64,000 nt of DNA, from contig NZ_CP029617.1 of the NCBI RefSeq assembly GCF_003945545.1, positions 6,909,001-6,973,000 of the forward strand. The letters are read 5' to 3'. The notes under the pieces were generated by a model, which had not been told where the DNA came from, ran no database searches, and worked only from the letters and a program-made list of their open reading frames with translations. Position numbers and translations under genes: made by a program. The DNA is from Streptomyces sp. WAC 01529. GTDB taxonomy: Bacteria; Actinomycetota; Actinomycetes; Streptomycetales; Streptomycetaceae. Position 1 is the stretch's first letter. Each line of letters begins with the position of its first letter. Below, one piece after another: positions 33,660 to 42,600 of the stretch.

Positions 33660-34750
33660 GTGAATCAACGGGGTGGGCGATGAGTGAACCAAAGGGGCGG
33701 GCGAGGAACGGCTCGAAGGCGAGCGGCGTGAAACTCGACGCCTACAGCCACATCCTGCCCGCCCGCTACTTCCACCGGATGCGGCAGCTCGCCGTCGACA
33801 CCGGGGCCCTCCGCCGCTGGCTGGAACTGGACGCCCTGCACGACCTCGATGCGCGCCTGCGCATGATGGACGAGTTCGGCGACGGCTACCAGCAGGTGCT
33901 CACGCTCTCCTCGCCGCCGATCGAACTGCTCGCCGCCCCGCCGGACTCCCCGGCGCTCGCGCGGCTCGCCAACGAATCGCTGCACGCGCTGTGCGAGCGC
34001 CACCCCGACCGGTTCCCGGCCTTCGTCGCCTCCCTGCCCATGAACAACCCCGACGCGGCGCTCGCCGAACTCGCCTTCGCCCTCGACGACCTCGGCGCCC
34101 GCGGCGTACAGCTCTTCACCAACGTCAACGGCCGGCCGCTGGACGATCCTGCCTTCCACGGCGTCTTCGCCGAGATGGCCCGGCGGGACCTGCCCATCTG
34201 GCTGCACCCCGCCCGGGGCGCGGGCTTCGCCGACTACGCCACCGAGGACACCTCCCGGTACGAGATCTGGTGGGCGCTCGGCTGGCCGTACGAGACGAGC
34301 GCGGCCATGGCCCGGCTCGTCTTCTCCGGCCTGTTCGAACGGCACCCCCACATCAAGATCATCACGCACCATCTGGGGGCGATGATCCCCTCCCTCGAAG
34401 GGCGGATCCGGCTCGGCTGGAGCGAACAACTGGGCAGCCGCACCGCCGGAGACGACCTCACACGGCTGCGGAGCACGGCGCTGCCGCGCCCGCCACTGGA
34501 GTATTTCCGCCGCTTCTACGCCGACACGGCACTTTCGGGCTCCGCCATCGGCATCCGGTGTGGCCTGGACTTCTTCGGCACCGACCACGTCCTGTTCGGC
34601 ACGGACTGCCCCTTCGATCCGGACGGCGGGCCCGGATTCATCCGCGAGACGATCCGCGTCCTGGACACACTGGACCTCACGGACACCGCTCGCGAGCAGA
34701 TCTACCACGGCAACCTGCTGCGCCTGATGCGGGCGGAGACGAAGGGATGA
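33656..34750 (+). CDS. Amidohydrolase 2-family enzyme (ACMSD-like decarboxylase/hydrolase)
   Basis: 364 residues from ATG 33656. TIM-barrel metal enzyme of the amidohydrolase-related family that includes aminocarboxymuconate semialdehyde decarboxylase and resorcylate decarboxylases. Metal/catalytic positions: DAYSHILP near residue 27 (the usual H-x-H is Y-x-H, so one ligand is missing), WLHPARG near 182, ITHHLGAM near 240, and FGTDCPFD near 317. The fourth-position Asp and the two middle histidines are intact. It is fully coupled to the importer, so it most likely acts on the imported compound. Confidence 0.82.
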   Translation: MSESTGWAMSEPKGRARNGSKASGVKLDAYSHILPARYFHRMRQLAVDTGALRRWLELDALHDLDARLRMMDEFGDGYQQVLTLSSPPIELLAAPPDSPALARLANESLHALCERHPDRFPAFVASLPMNNPDAALAELAFALDDLGARGVQLFTNVNGRPLDDPAFHGVFAEMARRDLPIWLHPARGAGFADYATEDTSRYEIWWALGWPYETSAAMARLVFSGLFERHPHIKIITHHLGAMIPSLEGRIRLGWSEQLGSRTAGDDLTRLRSTALPRPPLEYFRRFYADTALSGSAIGIRCGLDFFGTDHVLFGTDCPFDPDGGPGFIRETIRVLDTLDLTDTAREQIYHGNLLRLMRAETKG

Positions 34751-36087
34751 GCATGGTCACCTGGAGACGTGTCACCGCGGCAGCCGTCACGCTGACCGCG
34801 GCGCTGCCCCTCCTCGGCGCGGCACCGCCGCCCGCCGCCGCACAGCCGCGTCCCCCCGCCCCGCGCACGGAGATCGCCCGTACGGAGATCCCACGCACGG
34901 AGATCGTCAGTACGGCGGCCGACGGCACGCGGGGCGACAGCCGCTCCCTCTCCCCCCGGATCAGCCACAACGGCCGGTACGTCGCCTTCGACTCCGAGGC
35001 GTCCAACCTGATACCGGACGACACCAACGGCCGCGGTGACGTGTTCCTCCGCGACCGCCGCACCGGCTCCCTCACCCGCGCCGGAGTCGCCGACGACGGC
35101 GGCCAGAGCCAAGAGGGCTCCTGGTACGGGGCGTTGAGCGGGGACGGCCGCGTCGTCGGCTTCTCCTCCGGGGACCCCGCCATGGCGCCCGGCGAACGGC
35201 CCGCCGACGGCGACTACGCGTACGTACGCGACCTGCGCGAGGGCCGCACCGAATTCGTCGGCATCGCCCCCGACGGCGTGCCCTTCCGGCGCTCCAGCCT
35301 CGCCGCGCTCAGTGGGGACGGCCGATACGCCGCCTTCTTCGGGTACGTCGAGCTGCCCGGGCCCCCCTTCTCCAAGGCCACGCTCTACCTGCGCGACCGC
35401 GAGCGCGGCACCACGGAGCAGATCAGCGAGACCCTCGCCCCGGGGCCCCTCCTGAGCGACGTGACGCTCAGCGCGGACGGGAGCCGGGTGGCCTTCCGCG
35501 TGTACGACGACAGCAGGGTGAACATGGCGAGCGCGGTGTACGTCCGTGACCGCCGCACGGGCCGGCTCGACGTCGTCGACCACACGCCGGGCGACCCGGC
35601 GCCGGTCAGCCGCTGGTACGGGCAGCCGTCCCTCAGCGCGGACGGGCGCTTCATCGCGTACGTCACCAACCGGGACGGCAAGCCCGCCAACCACCCCTAC
35701 GCCCTGTGGGAGGTCTTCGTCCACGACCTGCGCACCGGCCGCACGGTGCTCGCGAGCACCGCGCCCGACGGAGGCCCGCTCGACAAGGCCGCGAGGTCGC
35801 CGCGGATCAGCCCCGACGGCCGGTACGTCGCGTACACCACAGGGGCCTGCGCCACCGCCGAGCCGGAGTGCGGCTCGGCGGCCTACCTGCGCGATCTGCG
35901 GGAGCAGGGCCTCGCGGCGACCCGCCGGGTCAGTGTCGCCGCGGACGGCGGCTTCCCCGACCACGGGGCGGAGGCCCCGGTCCCGGCGCGGGGCGGCTGC
36001 CGGGTGGCGTTCCAGTCGGACTCCACGAATCTGGTGCCCCACCACCCGGACCGCACCACGGACATCTACCTGCGCCGCCTGTGCTGA
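34747..36087 (+). CDS. Secreted TolB/PD40-type beta-propeller protein
   Basis: 446 residues from ATG 34747 (ATGA overlap with the amidohydrolase). Signal peptide with an Ala-rich cleavage site near residue 33, then a repeated EIxRTEI stretch, then about seven blades with the PD40/WD-like signature (ISHNGRYVAFDSEASNLIPDD; LSADGRFIAYVTNRDG; ISPDGRYVAYTTG). Exported propellers of this kind bind ligands or partner proteins. It ends the operon, so it may capture or sense the substrate outside the cell. Confidence 0.8.
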   Translation: MSMVTWRRVTAAAVTLTAALPLLGAAPPPAAAQPRPPAPRTEIARTEIPRTEIVSTAADGTRGDSRSLSPRISHNGRYVAFDSEASNLIPDDTNGRGDVFLRDRRTGSLTRAGVADDGGQSQEGSWYGALSGDGRVVGFSSGDPAMAPGERPADGDYAYVRDLREGRTEFVGIAPDGVPFRRSSLAALSGDGRYAAFFGYVELPGPPFSKATLYLRDRERGTTEQISETLAPGPLLSDVTLSADGSRVAFRVYDDSRVNMASAVYVRDRRTGRLDVVDHTPGDPAPVSRWYGQPSLSADGRFIAYVTNRDGKPANHPYALWEVFVHDLRTGRTVLASTAPDGGPLDKAARSPRISPDGRYVAYTTGACATAEPECGSAAYLRDLREQGLAATRRVSVAADGGFPDHGAEAPVPARGGCRVAFQSDSTNLVPHHPDRTTDIYLRRLC

Positions 36088-36091
36088 GTCC

Positions 36092-36757
36092 CTAGGAGTA
36101 CAGGGTGGCGAACAGCCCTCGCTCGGGGGAGCCGTCCGGGGTCTGCCAGACCCCGGCGACGTGGCCGATCGCCTCGGGCGGCGCGACGGGCGCGTCGTTC
36201 TGGGCGGGGCGCAGGACGCGCTGGAGACGGAAGGTCATGCCCTGCGGCGCGGGCAGCTCCGTGCTCTCCTGGCCGTCGGCGGCGGCAGTGGTGAGGTCCG
36301 GGGTGAGGTCCGGGGTGAGCGGGGAGGCGTCACCGGTGTAGGAGCGGGTGACGTCGCGGTCGAGGGCGTCACTGACGCTCTGGGCCTGGGCCTGGACCCG
36401 GCCTTCGACCAGCGCGAGCAACTGGGCGGCGAGCACGGGGTCGTGGCAGCCGTCGTAGGCCCAGCGCGGGCCCAGCACCCCGTGCTCCATGGTGCCGACG
36501 AGCGCGTGCTCCGCCCCGTCGAGCGGGGCGCCGCGATAGGTGAGCGGCACCAGGTAGGTGGTCGGTCGGGCGCCGGAGGTATCGGTGACCACGATGAACT
36601 CGATGCCGACCTCCCCCTCCGGATCGTCCAGCCGGAAACCGCCGGCCTTGACCAACTCCGGCTCACCGGACCCGGAATACCACGACCGCGAAGGCAGCCA
36701 GGAGGTGAGCAGCTCCAGCTTGGTCGGCTTGAGTTCGGTCTGGTGGATGACGGCCAT
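36092..36757 (-). CDS. Maltokinase N-terminal cap-like protein
   Basis: 221 residues. The segments SRSWYSGSGEPE, TYLVPLTYRGAPLDGAE and EHGVLGPRWAYDGCHDP are those of the N-terminal cap domain of maltokinase Pep2/Mak, here without the kinase domain (a CG0192-like stand-alone protein). Function unknown; a role beside trehalose/glucan metabolism is conceivable but no such gene is nearby. Its end lies four bases from the stop of the PD40 gene. The start ATG 36757 has only a weak ribosome site. Confidence 0.75.
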   Translation of the reverse strand: MAVIHQTELKPTKLELLTSWLPSRSWYSGSGEPELVKAGGFRLDDPEGEVGIEFIVVTDTSGARPTTYLVPLTYRGAPLDGAEHALVGTMEHGVLGPRWAYDGCHDPVLAAQLLALVEGRVQAQAQSVSDALDRDVTRSYTGDASPLTPDLTPDLTTAAADGQESTELPAPQGMTFRLQRVLRPAQNDAPVAPPEAIGHVAGVWQTPDGSPERGLFATLYS

Positions 36758-36829
36758 GCCGTTGGTTTCCTTCCGTTGACCGGGCGCGCCCGCGCACCCG
36801 GGATGGCGAGGGGCGGGGGACGCTGGACG

Positions 36830-37642
36830 CTATGGCTTGCGGGCCACCGCGCCGTACGCGTCCACCGTCGTCGCCTCCTGGGTCTCCGGGCGCCAGCGCG
36901 TCACCTGCGCCACGCCCGGCTCCAGCAGTTCGAGGCCGTCGAAGAAGGCGCCGATCTCCTCGACGTCGCGTACGTAGTAGGGGATCGCGCCGCTCTTGTT
37001 GTACTCGTTCGACGCCGCGATCATGCCCTCGCTCGTGGCCGTCGAGTCGCTGATCACCAGGTAACTCCCGGACGGCAGACCGGCCATGAGCCGGGCCACC
37101 AGGTCGCGGGCCTGCTCGTGGTCGGCGACGTGGCCGAGGGTGTTGAGGATGATCAGGGCCACCGGCCGCGAGAGGTCCAGCGTCTTCGCGGCCTCCCGCA
37201 GGATCGCCTCGGGGTCGTAGAGGTCCGCGTCGATGTACGCCGTCTCGCCCTCGGGCGTGCTGGTCAGCAGGGCGCGGGCGTGGGCGAGGACGAGGGGGTC
37301 GTTGTCGACGTAGACGATGCGCGCGTCCGGCGCCGCGCGCTGGGCGACCTCGTGGGTGTTGTCCGCCGTCGGCAGCCCCGTGCCGATGTCGAGGAACTGC
37401 CGCACCCCCTGCTCCGTCGCCAGGTGGCGCACCGCGCGGCCGAGGAACTGGCGGCTGGTGCGGGCCACGTCGACGAGACCGGGGAAGATCTCCTTGATGT
37501 GGTCGCCGAGTTCGCGGTCCTTCTCGTAGTTGTCCTTGCCGCCGACGAAGTAGTTCCAAAAGCGTGCGGAGTGCGGCTTGCTGGTGTCGATGCGCGCGCG
37601 CACGTCGGCGGCGGAGCCGAGCTGGGGGTCGTTCTCTGACAC
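36830..37642 (-). CDS. SAM-dependent methyltransferase (DUF574 family)
   Basis: 270 residues from the GTG at 37642, behind AGGAGG. The family pattern is clear: ARFWNYFVGGKDNYEKDREL near residue 26, motif I as FLDIGTGLPTADNTHEVAQ, VYVDNDPLVLAHARAL for the acidic loop, and YIDADLYDPEAIL for motif II. These small actinomycete methyltransferases are numerous and their substrates are unknown. It starts about 75 bases downstream of the nuclease gene's end. Confidence 0.9.
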   Translation of the reverse strand: MSENDPQLGSAADVRARIDTSKPHSARFWNYFVGGKDNYEKDRELGDHIKEIFPGLVDVARTSRQFLGRAVRHLATEQGVRQFLDIGTGLPTADNTHEVAQRAAPDARIVYVDNDPLVLAHARALLTSTPEGETAYIDADLYDPEAILREAAKTLDLSRPVALIILNTLGHVADHEQARDLVARLMAGLPSGSYLVISDSTATSEGMIAASNEYNKSGAIPYYVRDVEEIGAFFDGLELLEPGVAQVTRWRPETQEATTVDAYGAVARKP

Positions 37643-37716
37643 GAGAGCCTCCTGGGACCTACATCAGGTAGTTCGACGATCAAGCCCCAATCTAGACGGC
37701 CCCCAACCGGCGCCGG

Positions 37717-38538
37717 TCACCAGACCTCTTCGACCCACTCCGGGTGGTCGATGAAGGGGTTCCTGTTGTGCTGGTACTTGTCGAAAATGACCTGGTTGCG
37801 GTTCTTCTCGAAGGCGTCTGGCGGGTCCTCGTCGTTCCACTGCTTCAGGACCGAGAGGCGGCCGATGGCGGGCGCGCTTCCGTTGTCCACCTTGTCGTTG
37901 GGCTCCAGGTCGGGGAAGCCGGACTCGCCGTCGTAGCGCACGGCCATGTAGAGGATCATGCGGGCCACATCGCCCTTGACCGCGTCGCGGGGCTCGAAGG
38001 AGTCGCCGTCCGTGAGGTTGCCCGGCGCCCCGGCGACCGCGCCGCCGCCGTTGTCGAAGTCCTTGTTGCCGCGGATGCTGTTGACCGTGACGTCCTCGGG
38101 GCGCAGATGGTGGATGTCCGTGCCGGGGCCGGTCGCCGTGCCGAAGTCGCCGTGGGACTTGGCCCAGACGTGCTCGCGGTTCCAGTCGCCCTGGTCGCCG
38201 CCGCTCGCGCTCTTGGCCCGCGAGGTGCCGGTGTAGAGCAGGATCACGTTCGCGCTGTTGGCCGGGTCCTGGTCGGTGGTCTTCAGCGCGTCCCAGACCT
38301 GGTCGTACGAGAGCTTGGTCTGGTCGCTGACGATCGTGTGCAGCGCGGACTTCAGCGCGGGGCCGGTCTTGCCGAGCGCGTCCCGGTAGTACGTGTCGTC
38401 ATAGGCGCCAACGGCCGGGGGAGCCGGGGCCGTTGTGGGGGAGGCGGTGGCCGTGGCCGTGGCCGGCACGGTGATGCCGGCGAGCACGGCGGCGGTCAGG
38501 GCGAGGGGTTTCCAGCGGCGTACGCGGGGGGCGGGCAT
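37717..38538 (-). CDS. Secreted endonuclease I-family nuclease
   Basis: 273 residues with a Sec-type signal peptide (residues 1-32). The endonuclease I/NucM signature is complete: DWNREHVWAKSHG (the H-E-H metal finger near residue 127) and GTDIHHLRPEDVTVNSIRGN, with the C-terminal NRNPFIDHPEWVEEVW. Members are metal-dependent, non-specific nucleases acting outside the cell, used to scavenge phosphate or nucleosides or during programmed death in mycelium. The 5' region carries tandem 10-bp repeats. Confidence 0.92.
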   Translation of the reverse strand: MPAPRVRRWKPLALTAAVLAGITVPATATATASPTTAPAPPAVGAYDDTYYRDALGKTGPALKSALHTIVSDQTKLSYDQVWDALKTTDQDPANSANVILLYTGTSRAKSASGGDQGDWNREHVWAKSHGDFGTATGPGTDIHHLRPEDVTVNSIRGNKDFDNGGGAVAGAPGNLTDGDSFEPRDAVKGDVARMILYMAVRYDGESGFPDLEPNDKVDNGSAPAIGRLSVLKQWNDEDPPDAFEKNRNQVIFDKYQHNRNPFIDHPEWVEEVW

Positions 38539-38567
38539 GTGGGGGGTGTCCTTTCCCGGATGGTTTC

Positions 38568-38616
38568 AAGGGGCCTCAAAGGGCCTCAAAGGGCTTCAAG
38601 GGGTGCCTCAAGAGGC
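38568..38616. repeat. 10-bp tandem repeats ahead of the nuclease gene
   Basis: AAGGGGCCTC, AAAGGGCCTC, AAAGGGCTTC, AAGGGGTGCCTC and AAGAGGC follow one another at 38568-38616. They lie 30 bases upstream of the nuclease start. Helical-turn spacing makes cooperative protein binding conceivable. Confidence 0.75.
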
Positions 38617-38740
38617 GTGCGGTCTACGCGAGTTGACTGATCAACCATCGGGAGGGTGGCATGGATGGGCGTACGGCTGTGTGAACGTCGTGGGTCGGTC
38701 GGGTAACGATGTCATGTACGCGTCCGGAGGGCGTCACGGT

Positions 38741-38820
38741 GTGTCGCGGTACGTCGGGGTGCGGCCTGGTGCGGCCCGGTGCGTCGGGGTGCGGCCTGGT
38801 GCGTCGCGGTGCGGCCTATT
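38741..38820. repeat. Eight 10-bp units upstream of the HerA-type operon
   Basis: Eight consecutive decamers fit the pattern G-Y-G-K-C-S-B-G-G-T, for example GCGTCGGGGT and GCGGCCTGGT. The 20-mer GCGTCGGGGTGCGGCCTGGT (first base varying) appears at 38751 and 38781. The array ends 97 bases before the first gene of the operon. Confidence 0.8.
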
Positions 38821-38917
38821 GCGTCCGGTGATTTACGCGAATGCCCAGGTCAGAGGCGTGACTCCAGCGAGCCGAGGGGGGTGCGGAGTGCTAGCGTGGG
38901 GATGAGGAAGCGATGTC

Positions 38918-39664
38918 ATGCGTTGCCAGTCCTGCGGGTTCGAGAATCGCGTCGGCTCTGCCTACTGCGAACAGTGCCGCACCGCGCTGACCCGCCCTTG
39001 CGCCTCGTGCGGCGACCCCGTGTCGGCCTCGGCGCAGTACTGCCCGGCATGCGGGGCGTCGACATCGGGCGGAGTCCGGCCGCCCCCGGCCCCGCCCCCG
39101 CACTCGCCCCCGCCCCGTCCCTCTTATGCGCCACCCGCCCACCGCGCCCCACCCGCGCACGGAGCCCCACCCGCTCACCACGCCCCGCCCGTTCACCGCC
39201 CCCGCCCCCCTGAGGCGACCTCACGCGAAGCCCCCGCCGGGCACGGGCGCGACCACCAGTACACCGGAGTCGTACGAGACTTCCAGGCGCGCCGCGAACA
39301 GTGGGGAAACGGCGGCGAGGAGGAGATCTGGCACTTCCGCGTCGAACGCCACGACACCAGCGGCAACGCCCTCAAGCTCATCCCCGTGGAGATGCGAGGC
39401 TTCTCCTTCTCCGGCTCCGTGAGCAACGGCGACGAAGTACGGCTGCACGGCCGCTGGCGCGACGGCACCCTGCGCGCCGACGAGCTGACCAACCTCACCA
39501 CGCACGCGCGCGTACGGGCCAAGGCGTACCGCGGCCTTCGCGTCCTGGCCATCGTGCTGGCCGTCATCGTCGGCCTGTTCGTCATCGGGATGTTCGTGAG
39601 CGTCGGGATCTCGGCGTGTACGGGCACCGGGGGCCCGCCTCCGGGATGGCCCGGGGAGCCCTGA
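38918..39664 (+). CDS. Double zinc-ribbon / OB-like / membrane protein
   Basis: 248 residues from ATG 38918, with GAGGAAG seven bases ahead. Residues 3-20 and 28-45 form two C-x2-C...C-x2-C zinc ribbons. Residues 50-100 are Pro/His/Ala-rich and probably disordered. Residues 115-200 look like an OB-type beta barrel (YTGVVRDFQARRE; WHFRVERHD; FSFSGSVSNGDEVRLHGRW). One membrane helix (LAIVLAVIVGLFVIGMFVSV) is near the C-terminus. OB-folds and zinc ribbons bind nucleic acid or proteins, so it may be the sensor or anchor of the ATPase encoded one base downstream. No family with a known function is recognised. Confidence 0.8.
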   Translation: MRCQSCGFENRVGSAYCEQCRTALTRPCASCGDPVSASAQYCPACGASTSGGVRPPPAPPPHSPPPRPSYAPPAHRAPPAHGAPPAHHAPPVHRPRPPEATSREAPAGHGRDHQYTGVVRDFQARREQWGNGGEEEIWHFRVERHDTSGNALKLIPVEMRGFSFSGSVSNGDEVRLHGRWRDGTLRADELTNLTTHARVRAKAYRGLRVLAIVLAVIVGLFVIGMFVSVGISACTGTGGPPPGWPGEP

Positions 39665-39665
39665 C

Positions 39666-42600
39666 ATGAGCGACCCGGTGACCACGGCAGCCGTCGACTA
39701 CCTGCAACGCACCCGGCTCCATCCCCTCTGGCAGACGGGCGCGGAGGCCGTGGTCCCCATGGCGGCGCGCCGCGCGGTGCGCGTGACCGGCGTGGGGCAG
39801 CCGGTGTCCACTCAGACCCAGGCCCAGATCCCGCCGCCCGGCGGCAGATCCTCCGACGACCCGGGGTTCGAACCCGCCACGCTGCCCCTGCTCGTGGGGC
39901 TCGCCGGGGCGGGCGCGCCCCTGGCGTTCCTCCTCGACGGCAGCGGGCAGGGCACCTCGATCCGCCTCGGCACCTGGGCCCAGGAGGGCATGGACGAGGC
40001 GGGCCTGGACGCGCGCCAGCGCATGCTGCTCGGCATCCTCGACGGCTGCTACCCGGCGGTGGGCATCACGGCGGCCGGCGTGGGCGTGCCCCGGCTCGAC
40101 TTCGGCGCGCTCGCACTCGGCGTCCCCGGCCCCGCCGCCGTCGACGCCCGCGACGGCGCCCTCCCGGTCGACCGCCTGATCCGCTCCATGAGCGGGACGC
40201 GCTGGGCCGCGCTCGTGCTGGCCACCCCGGTCGGCCCGGACGCGCTCGGCGCCGACCGCAACCGCGTGCTGAACGAGATGCGCGTGGTCTCCTCCGCCGT
40301 CGAGGCCAGAGGCGTGAGCAGCCCGCTCGCCGCGCACTACGTCGACCTGCTCCAGGCGCGCCTGGAAGCGCTCGCCGACGCACACGCGCGCGGCGGCTGG
40401 CGTACGGCCGTCTACCTCTTCGGCGAGCGCCCCGAGGACGTGACCGCCCTGGCCAGCGCCTGGCGCGCGGTGTTCTCCGGCGCGAAATCGATCCCTGAGC
40501 CCGTGCGCACGCTCCCGCACCCGGCCGTGGCCGGGCTCGGCGGCGGCTGGGCGCTGCCCGCCGACCCCGAGCAGCCGGGGCCGAACCTGTACCAGCACCC
40601 CTATGCCGCCCAGACCGTGCTGAGTTCGGCGCAGCTCGCGGCGTACGTGCACCTGCCCCAATTGGAGACGCTGGGCTTCTCCGTCAGCCCGCTCGCCCGC
40701 TTCGACGTCGTCGCGCCACCGGTGAGCGGCGACGAACACCACCTGGTCGTCGGCGACGTGCTCCACCATCACCGGGCGAGGGGCACCACGTACCGCGTGC
40801 CGCTGCGTTCGCTCAGCCGGCACGTGTTCATTCCGGGCACGACCGGTTCGGGCAAGACCAACACGATCATGGGGCTGCTGATCGAGGCGGCCGGGAAGGG
40901 CGTGCCGTTCCTCGTGATCGAACCGGCCAAGACCGAGTACCGGGCCCTGATCGAACACCCCACCCTCGGACGGAACCTCCAGGTGTTCACCGTCGGGAAG
41001 GCCACCGTCGCGCCCTTCGTCCTCAACCCCTTCGAGGCGCCGGAGGGCACGACCGTCAGCGAACACCTCGACCTGCTCCGCGCCGTCTTCACGGCCGCGT
41101 TCGGCATGTGGACCCCCCTGCCGCAGATCCTGGACCGCTGTCTGCACGAGGTCTACGCCGACCGTGGCTGGGACCTGCGGACCAACCTCAACTCCCGGCT
41201 CGGCGGCGCGACCGGCCCGGGAAGCGGGGCGACCGGCGGCCCGGGGAGCGGGACCGCGGACGCCTTCCCCACCCTCTCCGACCTGATCGCGAAGGTCGCC
41301 GAGGTCATCCCCACCCTCGGATACGAGGACCGGATCGCCGGAGACATGCGGGCCGCCCTGCTCACCCGCCTGGAGTCCCTGCGCCGCGGCGCCAAGGGAG
41401 CGATGCTCGACGTGTCGCGCTCGCTGCCGCCCGCCCAGCTCTTCGGCACACCCACGGTCGTGGAGCTGGACGCCCTCGGGGACGAAGGGGACAAGGCGTT
41501 CTTCACGGGCCTGCTGCTGATCCGCCTGGTCGAGCACCGCCGCGCGCAGGGGCAGTCGCGCGACCTCGTGCACCTCCTCGTGGTGGAGGAGGCGCACCGG
41601 CTCCTGGAGAACGTGCGGGCCACGTCCTCGGAGGAGGCCGCCAACCCCAAGGGCCAGGCCGTGGAGACCTTCTCCAACCTGCTCTCCGAGATCCGCGCCT
41701 ACGGGCAAGGCGTGGTCATCGCCGACCAGGTGCCGGTACGCCTCGCACCCGACGTGATCAAGAACAGCAATCTCAAGATCACCCACCGCGTCATCGCCGG
41801 GGACGACCGCGAAGCGCTCGCCGCGGCGATGGCCATGGACGAAGCGCAGGCCAGAGCGCTCATCACGCTGGGCGTGGGCGAAGCCGTCGTCTTCAGCGGG
41901 GGAGACGACGCGCCCCTGCTGGTGCGCGTGCCGCCCGTGAAGGACCCCCTTTCGCCCCGTCCGCCCACCGACGTCCAGGTGCAGGAGCACATGCGGCGCT
42001 GGCGGGAGGCGGGAGCCTTCACCGAACTCTTCCTGCCGCAGCCGTTCTGCGCCGAGACCTGTGCGACCCCCGAGGCCTGCGCGGCCGCCAGGGAACTCAC
42101 CGGCGACGTGTACGTCCAGCGCGTCCTCTCCCGCGTCCTTACGTCCACCATCGACGAGTCGGGGGCGCTGGACCGGCTCTGGGATGACCTCGGCACCGCG
42201 CTGCGCGCCCGCCGACCCACCTCCGTCGCCACGACCGACCTGCTGCGCGCCTTCGCAGGCCACGGCGCGGAGTGGCTGACCACCCGGCGCGGCAGCCAGC
42301 GCGGCTGGTCCTACGCCGACACCGGCGAGCTGTGCGACCGGCTGCGGGCGGTACTTCTGAGCAAGGCCGACCAGGCCGGCCAGGCCGACGCGACCGGCAG
42401 GGGCGACTTCGGAGGCGGCGGCGGTACGGCGGCGCTCGTCGGCGCACTACAGGAGACGGCACGGCGCCTGCACGCCCGCCAGTTCGAGCCCTATCCGGTC
42501 TGCCACCTGGTCTGCTCCCAGGATCCGCCGCTGTGTCTGTACCGAGCGGCGGTGGCGGACCTGGTGGCGTCCCGCCGCTACCAGTCGCCGTGGCGGGACG

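Larger units (their letters stand above)
38539..38917. other. Intergenic region with two repeat blocks
   Basis: No gene is supported here. The gap separates the nuclease gene from the four-gene ATPase operon on the other strand and contains the two 10-bp repeat arrays listed next. A purine-rich GAGGAAG just before 38918 serves the operon. Confidence 0.6.

Noticed and set aside
38741..38820. CRISPR array at the 10-bp repeats
   Set aside because: Units are adjacent with no spacers, far shorter than CRISPR repeats, and no cas gene is nearby.
39582..42263. 893-codon frame on the minus strand opposite the HerA-type ATPase
   Set aside because: It is a shadow of the high-GC coding strand; its product is Gly/Arg/Glu-rich with no domain, while the opposite strand has P-loop and Walker B motifs.
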